From NCBI RefSeq assembly GCF_031755915.1, contig NC_083379.1:44152001-44216000 (forward strand): 64,000 nt of DNA, in the 5' to 3' direction. Positions 22,862 to 34,477 of the stretch are shown here, piece by piece (positions within the stretch are counted from its first letter, which is position 1; each line of letters begins with the position of its first letter). The translations under genes and the position numbers were made by a program. This DNA comes from Ziziphus jujuba. Its lineage: Eukaryota; Streptophyta; Magnoliopsida; Rosales; Rhamnaceae. A model generated the notes under the pieces. It ran no database searches, was not told where the DNA came from, and worked only from the letters and a program-made list of their open reading frames with translations.

Positions 22862-23175
22862 AGAGGTCCGGATTCCATCAATATTAATTGATGGGCTGTA
22901 ACTACTTTTAATTTACTGTATCTCCAGATTATAGTTGGAACTTGTTCTATATTTTTCTTGCAGTGTTTTGAAAAGTTATTAGGTCTGAAGTTTCAAAGCG
23001 ATCCGGCCGACATGGGTACATAAGCTTCACCAGCTGTCTGTACTTGGCTCCCATTTTTATTGGTTAGGAGGTAATACTAATTAATTAGCATTTGAACTTT
23101 TTCCTCAGGCAATATTTCGTAGTGGATAATGTATATTATTAATATTCAGGACTCCTACAGGTAATAATAATGTTC

Positions 23176-23212
23176 TTTTTTTTTTTTTTTTTTTTTTTGG
23201 GGGGGGGGGGGG
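23176..23212 (+). repeat. T23-G14 homopolymer junction
   Basis: A run of 23 T is followed directly by 14 G, about 110 bp before the ATG of RLK-A. It would lie in the 5' UTR or core promoter. The G run could form a quadruplex in DNA or RNA. Run lengths in an assembly may be inaccurate. Confidence 0.85.
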
Positions 23213-23322
23213 AAGAAATGGCCGAGTTATTTAGATATAAGATTATCATAACTTAGCTAGCTCTTAACAAAAACAAAATCCACGTCTTCTTCTACCAATT
23301 AATTAAGCAGGAAAGTTTGATC

Positions 23323-23464
23323 ATGTTGCGGACTTTCAAGCATTTCTTTTTTGCATTGCTCGGTGTATTTGCTCTTCATGTAACTCTCGCCCAGGATCAA
23401 GAAGGTAAACAATTATATATTGTTATAATGCAATTAATATTATTCATAATTTGGGTTTAGGCTG

Positions 23465-23499
<35 letters not shown>

Positions 23500-26400
23500 T
23501 GTATTTCTTAGGCTTCATCAGCATAGATTGTGGGCGACCTTATAATTCAAGCTATACTGAGAAGAAAACACAGTTAATTTATGTTCCAGATACCAACTTG
23601 ATAGACAGTGGTGAAAGTCACTCCATCTTGTCAGAGTACAAAGATGACTATCAACAGCAGCTCTGGTATCTCAGGAGCTTCCCTCAAGGAATTAGAAACT
23701 GTTACAAAATAAACAATATTAGAAATGGTACTAAATATTTGATCCGAGCATCTTTCTTGTATGGAAATTATGATGGCCAAGATACAGCACCAGGATTCGA
23801 CTTATATCTTGGATCTAATTTCTGGGACTCAATAAAGTTGAAAGACGCAGCCAATTCCCTGGAAAAGGAGATCATACATGTTCTTGTGCAAAACTATTTA
23901 CATGTTTGTCTGGTGAACAGAGGCTTTGGGACTCCAATTATATCAGCCATTGAATTAAGGCCTTTGAACCTTTCATATTATAAGGCTCAAACAGGGTCCT
24001 TAGCACTAGTCAATCGGTTCGACACTGGATCTGATAACCCATACAGGTGAGTAGGTCATTTCATATATATACAAGAGTTATTCTATGATTTGCATAATAA
24101 ATTCGCTTTTTGACTGCCATGGTATCATATAGTATTTAGGAGAGGGATATAATATGATATATGGTTATCACAAATAATATTACTTAATTACCCCCTGAAA
24201 AGGTGTTTTGGTTATTAATATCCTTATTAATTAAGCAGATTATTCTAAATTAGAGATATTATTTGCACATATATGTATATATATATGTATATGTTTTTAT
24301 AGGTACCCATACGATGTCCATGATCGCTTTTGGTATTTGTATAATTCCAATGACAATTGGTTAAATATAAGCACGTCACTCCCTGTCGAGTCTGATGATG
24401 ATACATTCCAACTACCATCTGATGTGATGAGCACCGCTGTCACGCCAAAAAGGGCCAACGATCCCTTGGAATTTTGGCTTCCAGATGATGACAATACCAC
24501 TCAATATTATGTGTACATGCACTTTGCTGAAGTCCAAAAGCTCCAACCCAATGAATCTAGAGAATTTACAGTGTCTCATGATGGAGAGCTGTTCAAGCCT
24601 CGTTCTCCTGATTACCTGCAATCAACAACCGTATACAGCAGTACTGGTCTAACCGGAGGACAACTTTTCAAAATCTCCAAGACCGCTAATTCAACCCTTC
24701 CGCCCATCCTCAATGCCTTCGAAGTTTATGCGGTAAAAGAATTCTTGCAATCAGAAACCCTTGATAGAGATGGTATGTATATAAGGCAACTTACTAATTT
24801 CTCAAACAAATGCATGCTAATTTTCATCCAAGTTTAATTATGTGCCTAATGAATTTTTCTGTTTGCAACTAAAAATTCCCTATTATATATACATAGCTGA
24901 TGCCATGACAAAGCTAAAATCAAGTTATGGAATAAAGAAAAACAGCTGGCAAGGGGACCCATGTACCCGTGGATACTTGTGGGACGGTCTAAATTGTAGT
25001 TACGCTGGTTATGATCCCCCCACTATCATATACTTGTAAGTCTCCATATGCTCTTTCAATAATATATATATATATATATATATATTGATTTCTCAATTAT
25101 TAGCTAGCTAGGTAACTTCGTTTTTTATTGAATCTATAATCTATATATGGCACACTGAATCAGGAACTTGTCTTCAAGTGGATTAACCGGGGAGATACCT
25201 CATTTCATATCCAATCTCTCCAACATACAAATTTTGTAAGTGCGACCCGTACAGCAGATAATAATGAAGACGCAGCTAATCTCTTTTAAGGTTATACAGT
25301 TTTACATATTTATGGAATTTCTCATTTCAGGGACTTATCAAACAACAGCTTTACAGGAATAGTACCAGAATTTCTGTCTTGGTTACCAGAGTTGACGGCT
25401 TTGTAAGTAAATTTGTTATTTGGATCAAGAAGTACCGAATGAAAATTTCGTTAATTATATATAGTAATAAAAACTTGGTGAACATATGGTGATTAATTTG
25501 GCTTGGCATGCAGACACTTGGAGAAAAACAATTTTACAGGTTCACTTCCGGTTGGACTACTTCAAAAGTCCAAGGATGGTTTGCTGTCAATTAGGTGTGC
25601 TTGATGAAAATCTTAAGCCCTTTAATTTAATCATTTTTTTTATCATATTTCTTTTCTCTGTTTTAATTAATATATTTTTTCATAAGTCATGCATAAATTT
25701 ATTAAATAATCTCCATTGAAATTGGATATCACCGATTACGTAATATATGTATTTATTGATAATGTTGCAGTATGGACGAAAATCAAGATCCATGTGCAAT
25801 GTCATTGTCTTGCAAAAAGAAGAAAAACAAAATCAACAATTTTGTTATTCCCATAGTTGCATCGGTTGGTGGAATTTTTGTTCTCCTATTAACCGCTTCG
25901 GCTATTCGGTGGGGCCTTAAAAGAAAACAGCGTGGTAATTATTAAGGCTGCCATAATATAAGCTAAAATTTACTGTTTCAAACGTCATTTGATTGGCCTT
26001 TTTGTTTTTGTTTTTTTCTTTTTTTTTTCCTTTTTATGCTTCAACTGCATCGAAGTTAATATTTTTTCTTAATAATAATGGTGCTTCTCGCCACTGTTAG
26101 TCATAGTATAGTATGAGGAAAAAAAAAAAAAAGCCAAAGATGGAAAACTGTTCCATTTCTTTATTTATATGTAGGCATATTTAGATTTTTTTTTTTTTCA
26201 TATAATTCGTATCATAGTAGTTCCTTACAGGCATGTACTTAAGTCTTGTTTGATACAGTTTATATTTCAGCTTTTATTAATGCTTTTAGGTTTCTAAAAA
26301 TATTTTTCATTAGCTTTGGTTAGAAAAAGGTCAAAAATACTTTTTAAAAATGATTTAAATATTTTTAAAAATAATTTCAAATATTGTTTTTAACTTTTCA

Positions 26401-28165
26401 AAAATTATGTTAAATAAAATCTTAACTTTTGCAAAATAATTCCTAAATTCCATGCTAATATTCTTTTGGACAGATACAAAATCATTATCTCAAAATGGGC
26501 CGTTGGAATCTGTAAAACGGCAATTTACATACAATGAAATAGCGGAAATTACCAACAACTTTGACAAGAGTATTGGTAAGGGCTCATTCGGAACTGTTTA
26601 CCGTGGAAAGCTAGGTAACACTCAAGTAGCCGTGAAAATGCTGTCCGAATCATCAGTTCAAGGGTATCGAGAATTTCTTACTGAGGTATCAAATTATATA
26701 ATTTTTTTCTCTCCAAGTAAAGTAATCATAAAATTATATAAGAACAAAATAAAGGGATGATCACGTTTAAACCCCTCTATTAATTAATTTTTCATCCCTT
26801 TTTCTGCTCAATTAGATGCTCCTTTCAAGCTAATACAGTAATAAATATATATAAACCACCTATCGACGCAGTTAATAGAAGTGATAAAATGGCTAAAACA
26901 CCCTTTATAACTTGCATATTATTTTTTGAAAAATCACAATAATATCAACCGCATCATAAAAAAGTGAAAATCATTCAAAAAAATAACCACAATAAATATA
27001 TAGCAATTATACTCCCAAAAGGAAAATTCACTAAGCTGTTGGTCCTTGGATTTGTGAAACTTCAGGTTCAGCTTCTCATGAGAGTTCATCATAGAAACTT
27101 AACAAGCCTTGTTGGATACTGCAATGCTGAAACCAGCTTAGGGCTCATGTACGAGTACATGGCCAAAGGAAACTTACAAGAAGTTCTCTCAGGTTAGGCA
27201 GGAAAAAAATTTGTTTGTTTCCACACTTTTGGAGTTATTATTTTTTAATTTTTTATTTTCCCATTGATTAATTATTCAAGAGAAGATGCTAACATATGGA
27301 TTTATGGATGCAGGTAAGAGTACTTCAGAAACATTGAATTGGGAAGACAGACTTCGAATTACAATGGAGGCAGCACAAGGTCAACATATTAATTAATGAC
27401 TTTCATTTCCTTAATTTAGTTAATTTTGTTTCTTATTTTAAAAAATCACGATTCTTATGGAAATGTCTGGCTTTTGAAATGCAGGACTAGAGTATCTGCA
27501 CTACGGCTGTAGGCCTCCCATAATCCACAGAGATGTAAAAACTACAAACATTTTGTTAGATAAATATATGCTAGCCAAACTTTCTGATTTTGGTATATCC
27601 AAAACATTCCCTACCGATACAAGGACTCATATGACAACAGAAGTTGTTGGCACTCCCGGATACCTTGACCCTGAGTAAGTATATATTTTATTGATTAATT
27701 AGCTTTAAAAATCAATTTTAATTTGAAGCAGAGAAGGAAAATAAAAACAAGAAGAATTTATATAACTTTGCTAATTTGGTTTACAGGTACTACCGATCAT
27801 ACAGGTTAAATGAGAAAAGTGATGTTTATAGCTTTGGGGTTGTAATGTTAGAGATAATCACAGGTCGGCCTCCCTTTCTTCATAAATTCCAAGAGAAGAT
27901 TCACATTAGTGACTGGGTTACTTTCATGCTTGAAAGAGGGGATATGACAAGTATTGTTGATGCGAGATTAGAGGGAAATTTTGACACCAGCTCTGCCTGG
28001 AAAGCTATGGAAATTGCGATGAACTGTGTATCTTCCAAGCCCACCCAAAGGCCAACCATGAATCAAGTGGTGGCTGAACTAAAGGAGTGTTTGGCTACAA
28101 GAAACGATAACGCCCATACTGAATCAAGAGAAAATTCCATTGAGCTGAGTCCCTCAGCAAGGTAG
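23323..28165 (+). CDS. RLK-A: malectin-like LRR receptor protein kinase
   Basis: Plasma-membrane receptor Ser/Thr kinase of LRR-RLK subfamily I. Thirteen exons: 23323-23404, 23512-24046, 24303-24772, 24897-25035, 25164-25235, 25331-25402, 25514-25594, 25771-25934, 26474-26685, 27066-27192, 27314-27379, 27485-27674, 27787-28165. All introns are GT-AG and the sum is 2589 nt, giving 862 aa with no stop. Layout: signal peptide (1-25), malectin-like domain (~28-355), GDPC motif (382-385), about three LRRs (~409-483; two exons of exactly 72 nt), membrane helix (~508-529), kinase (~570-840). Kinase residues are all present: GKGSFG 573-578, Lys593, HRD 688-690, DFG 708-710, DPE 735-737. It is an RD kinase and looks functional. 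Ligand unknown. A (CT)n tract forms the pyrimidine tract before exon 2. Splice sites were chosen by eye and by comparison with RLK-D. Confidence 0.93.
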
Positions 28166-28669
28166 TAGGTAATAACTAGCTCGTATATTTGCACTTTTTA
28201 TGGGGTACTTTTTTCTTCTTAATTTTGTGAATGCTTTTTTACTTGATCGATAATCAAGCAGGACCCACATCACAAAATCTCGTACATGATGTGATAGTCT
28301 CTTTCCCATGGATACTTTCCTTTGTCTCAAACTTTATAGATATTTTATATGTACTAATTAATACTATAGTACTCGGTGCCCACCATTTTCATATATAAAT
28401 TATGATTAGAAATTATTGCAGATCGTCTACGAGAAAGGCAATATTGGTCACGTAAAAGTAATAAAAAAAATTGTTAAAAAAAAGAAAGAAATTTTATTGT
28501 CATAGAACTTTCTTTAAGCCATAAAAGTTGTCAAGAAAATAGGACAGAAATTGACGTAAAAAGGAAAAGAGATCTACTTCACCACGGGCGCCGTGGTGTA
28601 GAAGAAAAACGAATCCGGAGTGAATAAAAGGGTTGCATCCGTATAGCAACATATTAAATTCAATTAATT
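28166..28669 (+). other. 3' flank of RLK-A
   Basis: 3' UTR and intergenic DNA. No second gene is seen. The segment CACCACGGGCGCCGTGGTG (28580-28598) is a GC-rich perfect inverted repeat (CACCACGGCGCC-type arms), unusual for this AT-rich DNA, and may be a stem-loop in the 3' region. Confidence 0.5.
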
Positions 28670-28874
28670 TCTTGGCCAAACCTTTGCCTTTGACTGGGTC
28701 ACTAGACTAGTCATGTTGACTCTAACGGTTTTTTCTTTTAAATTCATTTATAAACATTATAAAAATCAATTTGAATAAAAGTAGTTTAATTTCACCAAAT
28801 TGATGAAAGAAAACTATTATTATTATTATATAAATAATTCTAAATGGAAAAAAAGGAAAAAACTGCTTTTTAAG

Positions 28875-28906
<32 letters not shown>

Positions 28907-29242
28907 GCTGATAAGATTCTATTACCATGGAATTAAAATAAATAAATAAACAAAATAAAATAGATATCTATTTCCTAGGTTGTTTTACACACGATTTTAT
29001 TCCGTAAAAAGACAAATTCATTAGAATTGAAAAACTGCAAGTTTTTTTTTTCCTGTAGCTTTCAAAATTGACTTACTATTTGTTTAAATTATGGTCGCCT
29101 TTGTCACTCCAATAGTTTATAAAAATCAATTTGAATCAAAATAATTTAATGCCACAAAATTGATACAATAAAACTATTATATATATATATATAAATATAA
29201 ATGTACACACATATATAAATGAAAAAAAAAAAAAAAAAAAAA
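28670..29242 (+). promoter_or_regulatory. Conserved promoter-type block upstream of RLK-B
   Basis: GGCCAAACCTTTGCC followed by TTGACTGGGTCA (28690-28701) and TTGACT (28716-28721) matches blocks at 45487-45513 and 54707-54755 upstream of other kinase copies. TTGAC(C/T) is the core bound by WRKY factors. A segment with AAAATCAATTTGAAT and CAAATTGAT is duplicated inside it (28760-28830 and 29120-29190). It ends in poly-A fused directly to exon 10 of RLK-B, so exons 1-9 were deleted here. Confidence 0.6.
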
Positions 29243-29762
29243 ACTGGTTGGATACCGCAATAATGTAGCTAGCACAGGGCTTATCTATGAGTACATGGCC
29301 AATGGAAACTTGCAAGCACATCTTTTAGGTTCGCTATTTTGCTTTGGATTGCTTGTAAAGATTTCAAATAATTAAGACCCAAAAAGAAAATAAATAACTT
29401 TACTTTTTCTTTCATACGTAGAAGACTCATCTTCATCTATCTTGAAGTGGGAAGTTAGACTTCAAATTGCATTGCACGCAGCAAAGGTTAGGACTGGAAT
29501 ACCTTCATGATGGTTTTAAGTCTCCTATAATTCACAGAGAAGTGAAACCCACAAATATCTTGCCAAATGAAATTTTTCATGCCAAGTATCCAAAACATTT
29601 TCAACTGATAGTACTGCTCATCTATCAACAACAATAGTTGCTGGTATGGTTGTTAAAACGTGTATCGTATCATGTATCATTTTTATAAAAAAATATATCG
29701 TGTATCGTGACGTATCATGTATCGTAAGATACCGTTTAAAATTTAATTTTTATTAAGATACA

Positions 29763-29794
<32 letters not shown>

Positions 29795-31097
29795 ATACTA
29801 TTTAAAATTTAAATTTTATTAAAATAATATATATATATATATAAATCTAAATATATAATTTTTTAAAAAGTTCTTAACATTATCATATAAATATAAAATA
29901 TCATATTAGTATATAAAAAAAAAGTAATAATTTAAATGATATAATCATATAAGGAAAAGAGACAACGACTAAGCCTCAAGGAAATTCAAGAATAAAATTA
30001 CGGGGACCATATAATAATATTATAATAATATCCCACCCCATACCCACATGGCCACACCCCAAATTTAAAAGGCAGTAAATATAGAACAGTAAATAGGCAT
30101 TGACGGAGAAAACGAGGTTGTATAATTCTTTTCATTTTCGCGAAAGTGCAAAACAGAGGAAATAAAAGAGAATGGGTGGGTATGGGTATCATGAACAGAC
30201 AGAAACCACTGGACAATATGCGAAAGTCGGAAAAGTGAAGAAGAAACAAGGAAAGAAAGAAAAGAAATTAAAAGATGGAGAATCGAGAACCATTGCTGCT
30301 GTTGGGAGTGATTTTCTGGTGATTCAGTGATTTTTGTGTTTGATTGTCTCCTATTCTTAATTAGAATTTTGTAAATTGTAGTTTTTGGTTGATTGAGATT
30401 ATTTAGCCCTACAGCATTTTGTTGGTTGCCGGATTAAGCTCTCTCTATTAATTTTCTGTTTCGTGTATCGGTGGTATCGGAAACGTAATGTTTCTGTATC
30501 GTTCCGATACAAAAAATTTTCGATACGGCATACGGTTCGTATCGATTATGCTTCGAAACGATATGTATCGTACGATACGTATCGTGTATCGTACGATACT
30601 GATAACATTGGTTGCTGGAACTCCAACGTACCTTGACCTCGAGTAAGTATTATTTTGGTTGTTGCTTTTTTGAGTTGTGTTTTTTTTTAATTGCATCTAC
30701 GTGACTTACTATGCAGGTAATACATATCAAGCATATTAAACGAGAAGAGTGATGTTTATAGCTTTGGGGTTGTATTGTTGGAGATTATTACAGGTCGACC
30801 TGCCATTTATAAATTTCATCATGACCAGAACATTCAAGTTAGTGATTGGATTAGTTCCATACTTAGAGGGAAATTTTGATATAAACCAAGGCCTCGAAAG
30901 CTGTTGAATTAGCAATCAATTTAGTGTCTTCTAAATCCAGCCAAAGGCCATCCATGAGCCGAGTAGTGATTGAACTAAAGGAGTGTTTGGATAAAAGAAT
31001 TGCTTCGACGAAGGAGAGTGGCGATATTGATTGGAAAGAGTCCATTGAAACGCGGCCTTTAAATTCAATCATTCGGTTAAGTCTCTCAGCCGGATAG
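29243..31097 (+). pseudogene. RLK-B: kinase-half pseudogene of the receptor kinase
   Basis: It matches RLK-D exons 10-13: 29243-29328 ([13 protein letters not shown]), 29422-29487 (LKWEVRLQIAL), then exon 12 almost fused to exon 11 because the intron has shrunk to a few bases, and exon 13 at 30719-31097. Defects are visible throughout: HRD has become HRE (GAT to GAA), the DFG segment is deleted between HAK and PKHF, the first Tyr codon of exon 13 is TAA, part of exon 13 is deleted (IVDSRLE region), and a 966-bp hAT-type element sits in exon 12. The end of the reading frame and the 3' flank are still very similar to RLK-D, so the copy is fairly recent. It is not a functional kinase. Confidence 0.9.
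29645..30610. mobile_element. Non-autonomous hAT-type element in RLK-B exon 12
   Basis: 966 bp between a perfect 8-bp duplication GTTGCTGG (29637-29644 and 30611-30618), the length typical of hAT transposons. The ends TATGGTTGTTA and, on the other strand, CAATGTTATCA are imperfect inverted repeats. Both ends are packed with GTATCGTA-type palindromes (29650-29730 and 30465-30600). No transposase is present; the interior (29940-30450) has no recognised coding sequence. Confidence 0.75.
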
Positions 31098-32299
31098 GAT
31101 TTGTAGCTGTGTATGAAGCACGCGTTTTGTACTGAAACCTATTAAGCAGACCACAAGGTAAAATCCTCATGACATGTGATCATAATGCATAATTTAATTT
31201 TCTCGTTGATTGTATTTCTGTTATTCAAATAATGCATGCGGATTGATTATAACCACTGCAGCCACTTTGAGAATATGTCCAATGCAAAGTCTGGTAGATT
31301 TGTTCCCCATTATGGACACCCAAAAATAGCTTGTCTACACAAGCTATTTCTGTAAAAACAAAGCACCTCTAGCATGCAAAGAGACTTAAAAAAAACGGCA
31401 CATCCACGTGTCATTGTATAAACCTTAGGGTTTGGTTAATTTTCTCTTCTTTGTCAAACAGTTATAGACAGCATCTAGCGAGTATCAATTCCATCATATA
31501 CATACAGTTTTGGTGTAACAGCCTAGACCATCCGTATGCGATATTGTTCACTTTGGACCCAGTCCGCACGGTTTTGTCAAAACGCATCGCAGTGGTTAGG
31601 GATCCCACCCCTTCACCTGTCAGTCCCATTGGCTTGGGCCCCAGACCCAACCGAGATATTGTCCGCTTTGGAAGCTAGGTGGTGAGCCTAATCCTACCTC
31701 TCACGGTTTTACTTTCCCTCATGGGAACGCATCGCTATGGTTGAGGGGTCCCACCCACTCCACCAACCACCGATATTGTCCTCTTTAGGCGAGGAAGCAT
31801 ACCTCAAAGGTTTGTTCTTTCCCAGGAAGGCGTCGTAAGGGAAAGGTATCCACACCACCTTATATGGCATATTTCGTTCTCCTTTCCAACCGATATGGGA
31901 CTTCACATTAGGGGGGGCATAAATGCTCATTTCAGTATCTTTAGACAATATTTCCTTCATGCCTCCAAGTGCCAAAACCTTATAAAGTCTAGCTTACATT
32001 ATTGTTTTGTGATACCAATTTGTTGAATACTTACAGTAACAAAATGCAAGAGCTGGGATTTGTAAAGAAAACAAATTGAAGGGAAAGGATTTGGTTGGGA
32101 TTTATATCTATCATTCGATTATTTTTCTTTATATTCATGGATTTGAAGACTGTTTAAAGTCATCGCATCATCTTTAATCTGGAAAGAGATAAAAATATAT
32201 TAAGAACCAAAAGCATATAAATAGCATATGAAAATGAGCATTCCTCCATATCCAAATACGGTTAATTTCACAGTCACTATGGGGTTTGGACATGCATAT
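31098..32299 (+). repeat. 3' flank of RLK-B, homologous to the flank of RLK-D
   Basis: Apart from the TRIM LTR at 31514-31907, this matches 62029-62880 in order: TGTGTATGAAGCACGCGTTT, AAAATAGCTTGTCTACACAA, GGCACATCCACGTGTCATTG, CATCATATACATACA, CTTATAAAGTCTAGCTTACA. The match is broken at 32300 by the copia element and resumes at 43229. It shows that the kinase gene was duplicated with its downstream DNA. Confidence 0.85.
31514..31907 (-). mobile_element. Solo LTR of the TRIM family (394 bp, three-module form)
   Basis: It starts TGTAACAGCCTAG and ends GGGACTTCACA, with imperfect target copies TTTGG and TTAGG (4 of 5). It interrupts the flank block that is continuous at 62460. It matches the reverse complement of the TRIM LTRs at 36444-37072 and is related to those at 38117-38508. 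It contains three successive GATATTGT(C/T)C(G/T/A)CTTT modules, against two and one in those copies. Confidence 0.8.
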
Positions 32300-32429
32300 T
32301 GTTAGCGTACGTGTATTAGGAGTGTCCCACAAATAATATATTTTTTGTAATGCATGTCAATTAGGGAAAATAAATAAATAAATAAATAAAGGGTTACATG
32401 CTCCACCATCCTCTACTGTTAGTTGTGCA

Positions 32430-33054
32430 ACATTAGATTTAATATTTTCAGATGTATGGGGTTCAGCTCCAGTTGAGTCTTCTGAAAGGTACAAATATTA
32501 TTTATTATTCGAGGATAATTATACCTGCTTTTTTTTTTTCCAAAGAAACTAAAATTAGAAGTAACAACAATATTTTTGTATTTTAAAAAAATGGTTGAAA
32601 ATTTAACCAATAAAAAGATTAAAATTTTTCAAGCGGATTGGGACGGTGAATATCGACCCCTTAAAGCAATTATAAATAATTTTGGTATAATTTTTCAACA
32701 TTCTTATCCTCATAGTCACAATCAAAATGACAAAGTAGAGAGAAAATACTGTCACATTACTGAAACTGCTCTTACTCTATTTACCAAAGTTTAATGTCAT
32801 TTAACCAATGGTGGAATGCTTGCTCTACTGCTACCTTTTTAATTAACAAACTTTCTACTAAAGTGTTAAAATTTCAGTCTCCTTTTCAAAAATTATTTTT
32901 AAAAAATTTTGATTTTGATTTTTTTAAAAACTTTGGGTGTGAGAAAAAGTGTTTTCCCTTTCTCAGACCATGCATGAATAAAATATTTAATATTCATTCT
33001 GAAAGATATGTTTTCATTGGATATAGCTCTTTCATAAAGGATATAAATGTTTAA
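32430..33054 (+). pseudogene. Copia integrase fragment
   Basis: Readable pieces are LDLIFSDVWGSAPV with FEDNYT (first part of the catalytic core), then after a poly-T break FQADWDGEYRPLKA and HSYPHSHNQNDKVERK, which carry the second Asp and the catalytic Glu region of copia integrases. MSFNQWWNACSTATFLINKLS and FSPFQKLF-type sequence follow. Frames change several times, so it is dead. Confidence 0.8.
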
Positions 33055-33360
33055 GTCTTGTCACTGGCTAAATTTATATTTTCCTGAATCTAATATTCAA
33101 TGAACATTTCTACTCTCTCTCTCTACCTCAACTGGACATCTATGAAAATATTAAGCCCATTAACTCTTTTTCTTGTTCCTTGTTTTCTCCAATGTCTTCT
33201 TTATAGGTCAAACCACAGTGGATCCTAGCCCACCTAGAGCCATCCTTGAGAAAATCCTCTTCCACCGTATCCCATCAAAATAATGATGAGACAAATTCCA
33301 TTGCTCATCGATTGACTCTACCACCTATCACTCCTTCTCAATCACCACCAGATCAAAACT

Positions 33361-33475
33361 CGATTGTTGATCACATGGCATTGGTGCCCACCGATTCCCT
33401 TACGCACCTTATGTGTCCCGATTGTTGATCACATGGCATTGGTGCCCACCGATTCCCTTACGTACCTTATGTGTT
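33361..33475 (+). repeat. 58-bp tandem duplication in the copia linker
   Basis: The unit beginning CGATTGTTGATCACATGGCA at 33361 is repeated at 33419 with a single C/T change near its end. It shifts the frame of the integrase-RT linker. Confidence 0.85.
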
Positions 33476-33779
33476 CTTAGTCAGACCATTTCTTCCTCTC
33501 TGTTACCTTCCTCTCCCTCTTTAACAACCCGAAATCTCCAATCCACCTTTAACAGAACTTCCAATTCACCGCCACCACAGCTTTTACTTCCTACTTATTT
33601 AAGGATCACCCAAGCAAAAGCAGGCATATTCAAGCCCAAAATGTTCTCAGCTAAAATCAAACTTGCCTCCACTTTGGTTGAGCCCTCCTCGCCAACATCT
33701 ACTTTTCTTTTTCCATAGTGGAAATCGGCCATGGAGGACGGATTTAATGCTTTGAAAAAGAAAATAAAACATGGTCTTT

Positions 33780-34477
33780 AGTTTCTCCTTAACCCCATCA
33801 ATGGCTTGTTAGCAACAAGTGGATCTTCAAAATAACACGGCATCCTGATAGTTCAATATTGCATCACAAGGCCTACCTAGTTGCCAAAGGTTTCCATCAG
33901 AAACCAGGCCTGGATTTCACAAAGACATTTAGCCCTGTCATCAAACCATCCATAATGTGTGTTGTCCTCTCTCTTGCTGTCTCTAGAAATTGGGATGTCT
34001 TGCAAATTAATGTCAATAATGCTTTCTCAAGTGGTGTTCTTACTGAAGATGTCTATATGCTACAACTTGAAGGCTTCGTTGATCCCTCTTAACCTACTGC
34101 AGTGTGTAAATTTCATAGGTCTTTGTCTGGCCTTCGTCAAGCTCCTTGGGCTTGGTATGATCAATTAAAGACAACATTATGTACCTGGGGGTTCTATAAT
34201 TCCAAAATGGATTCATGTCTCTTTATCCTTCACAAATCTGCCGATGTGCTTTAGGTCTTAGTATACGTAAATGACATATTGATTATTGGCAATAACAAGT
34301 CATTAATTGATGAGTTTATTCACAAATTGGATACCAATATTTTCCTAAAGGATTTGGGACCTTTACATCATTTTCTGGGCATAAAGGTTCATCATTCCAC
34401 ATGTGACTGCGTGCATGCCATGTGGCATGCACGCAGTCACATGTAGGATTGCAAGACATCTTCATTGCCTACCAGCT
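33780..34477 (+). pseudogene. Copia reverse transcriptase, N-terminal part
   Basis: It contains KAYLVAKGFHQKPGLDFTKT and SPVIKPSIM, VLQINVNNAFSSGVLTEDVY, LSGLRQAPWAWYDQL and VYVNDILIIGNNKS. The usual catalytic YVDD is YVND here, so one metal-binding Asp is lost, and several stops interrupt. At 34399-34444 a perfect hairpin replaces part of the expected sequence. The solo LTR at 34478 cuts it. Confidence 0.85.
34399..34444. repeat. Perfect 22-bp inverted repeat with 2-bp spacer
   Basis: Left arm 34399-34420 begins ACATGTGACTGCG; right arm 34423-34444 is its exact reverse complement; the spacer is TG. It lies in the copia RT pseudogene, 33 bp before the nested LTR. No mismatch is seen in either arm. 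Confidence 0.95.

Larger units (their letters stand above)
21853..23322 (+). other. 5' flank of RLK-A
   Basis: AT-rich non-coding DNA. It contains a TA run (22348-22366), a TTGACT W-box core (22623-22628), a 37-bp tandem repeat (22788-22861), a possible TATA (TTTATATAC, 22765-22773), the block shared with 20270-20420, and a T23-G14 run (23176-23212). The start of transcription cannot be fixed from sequence. Confidence 0.55.
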
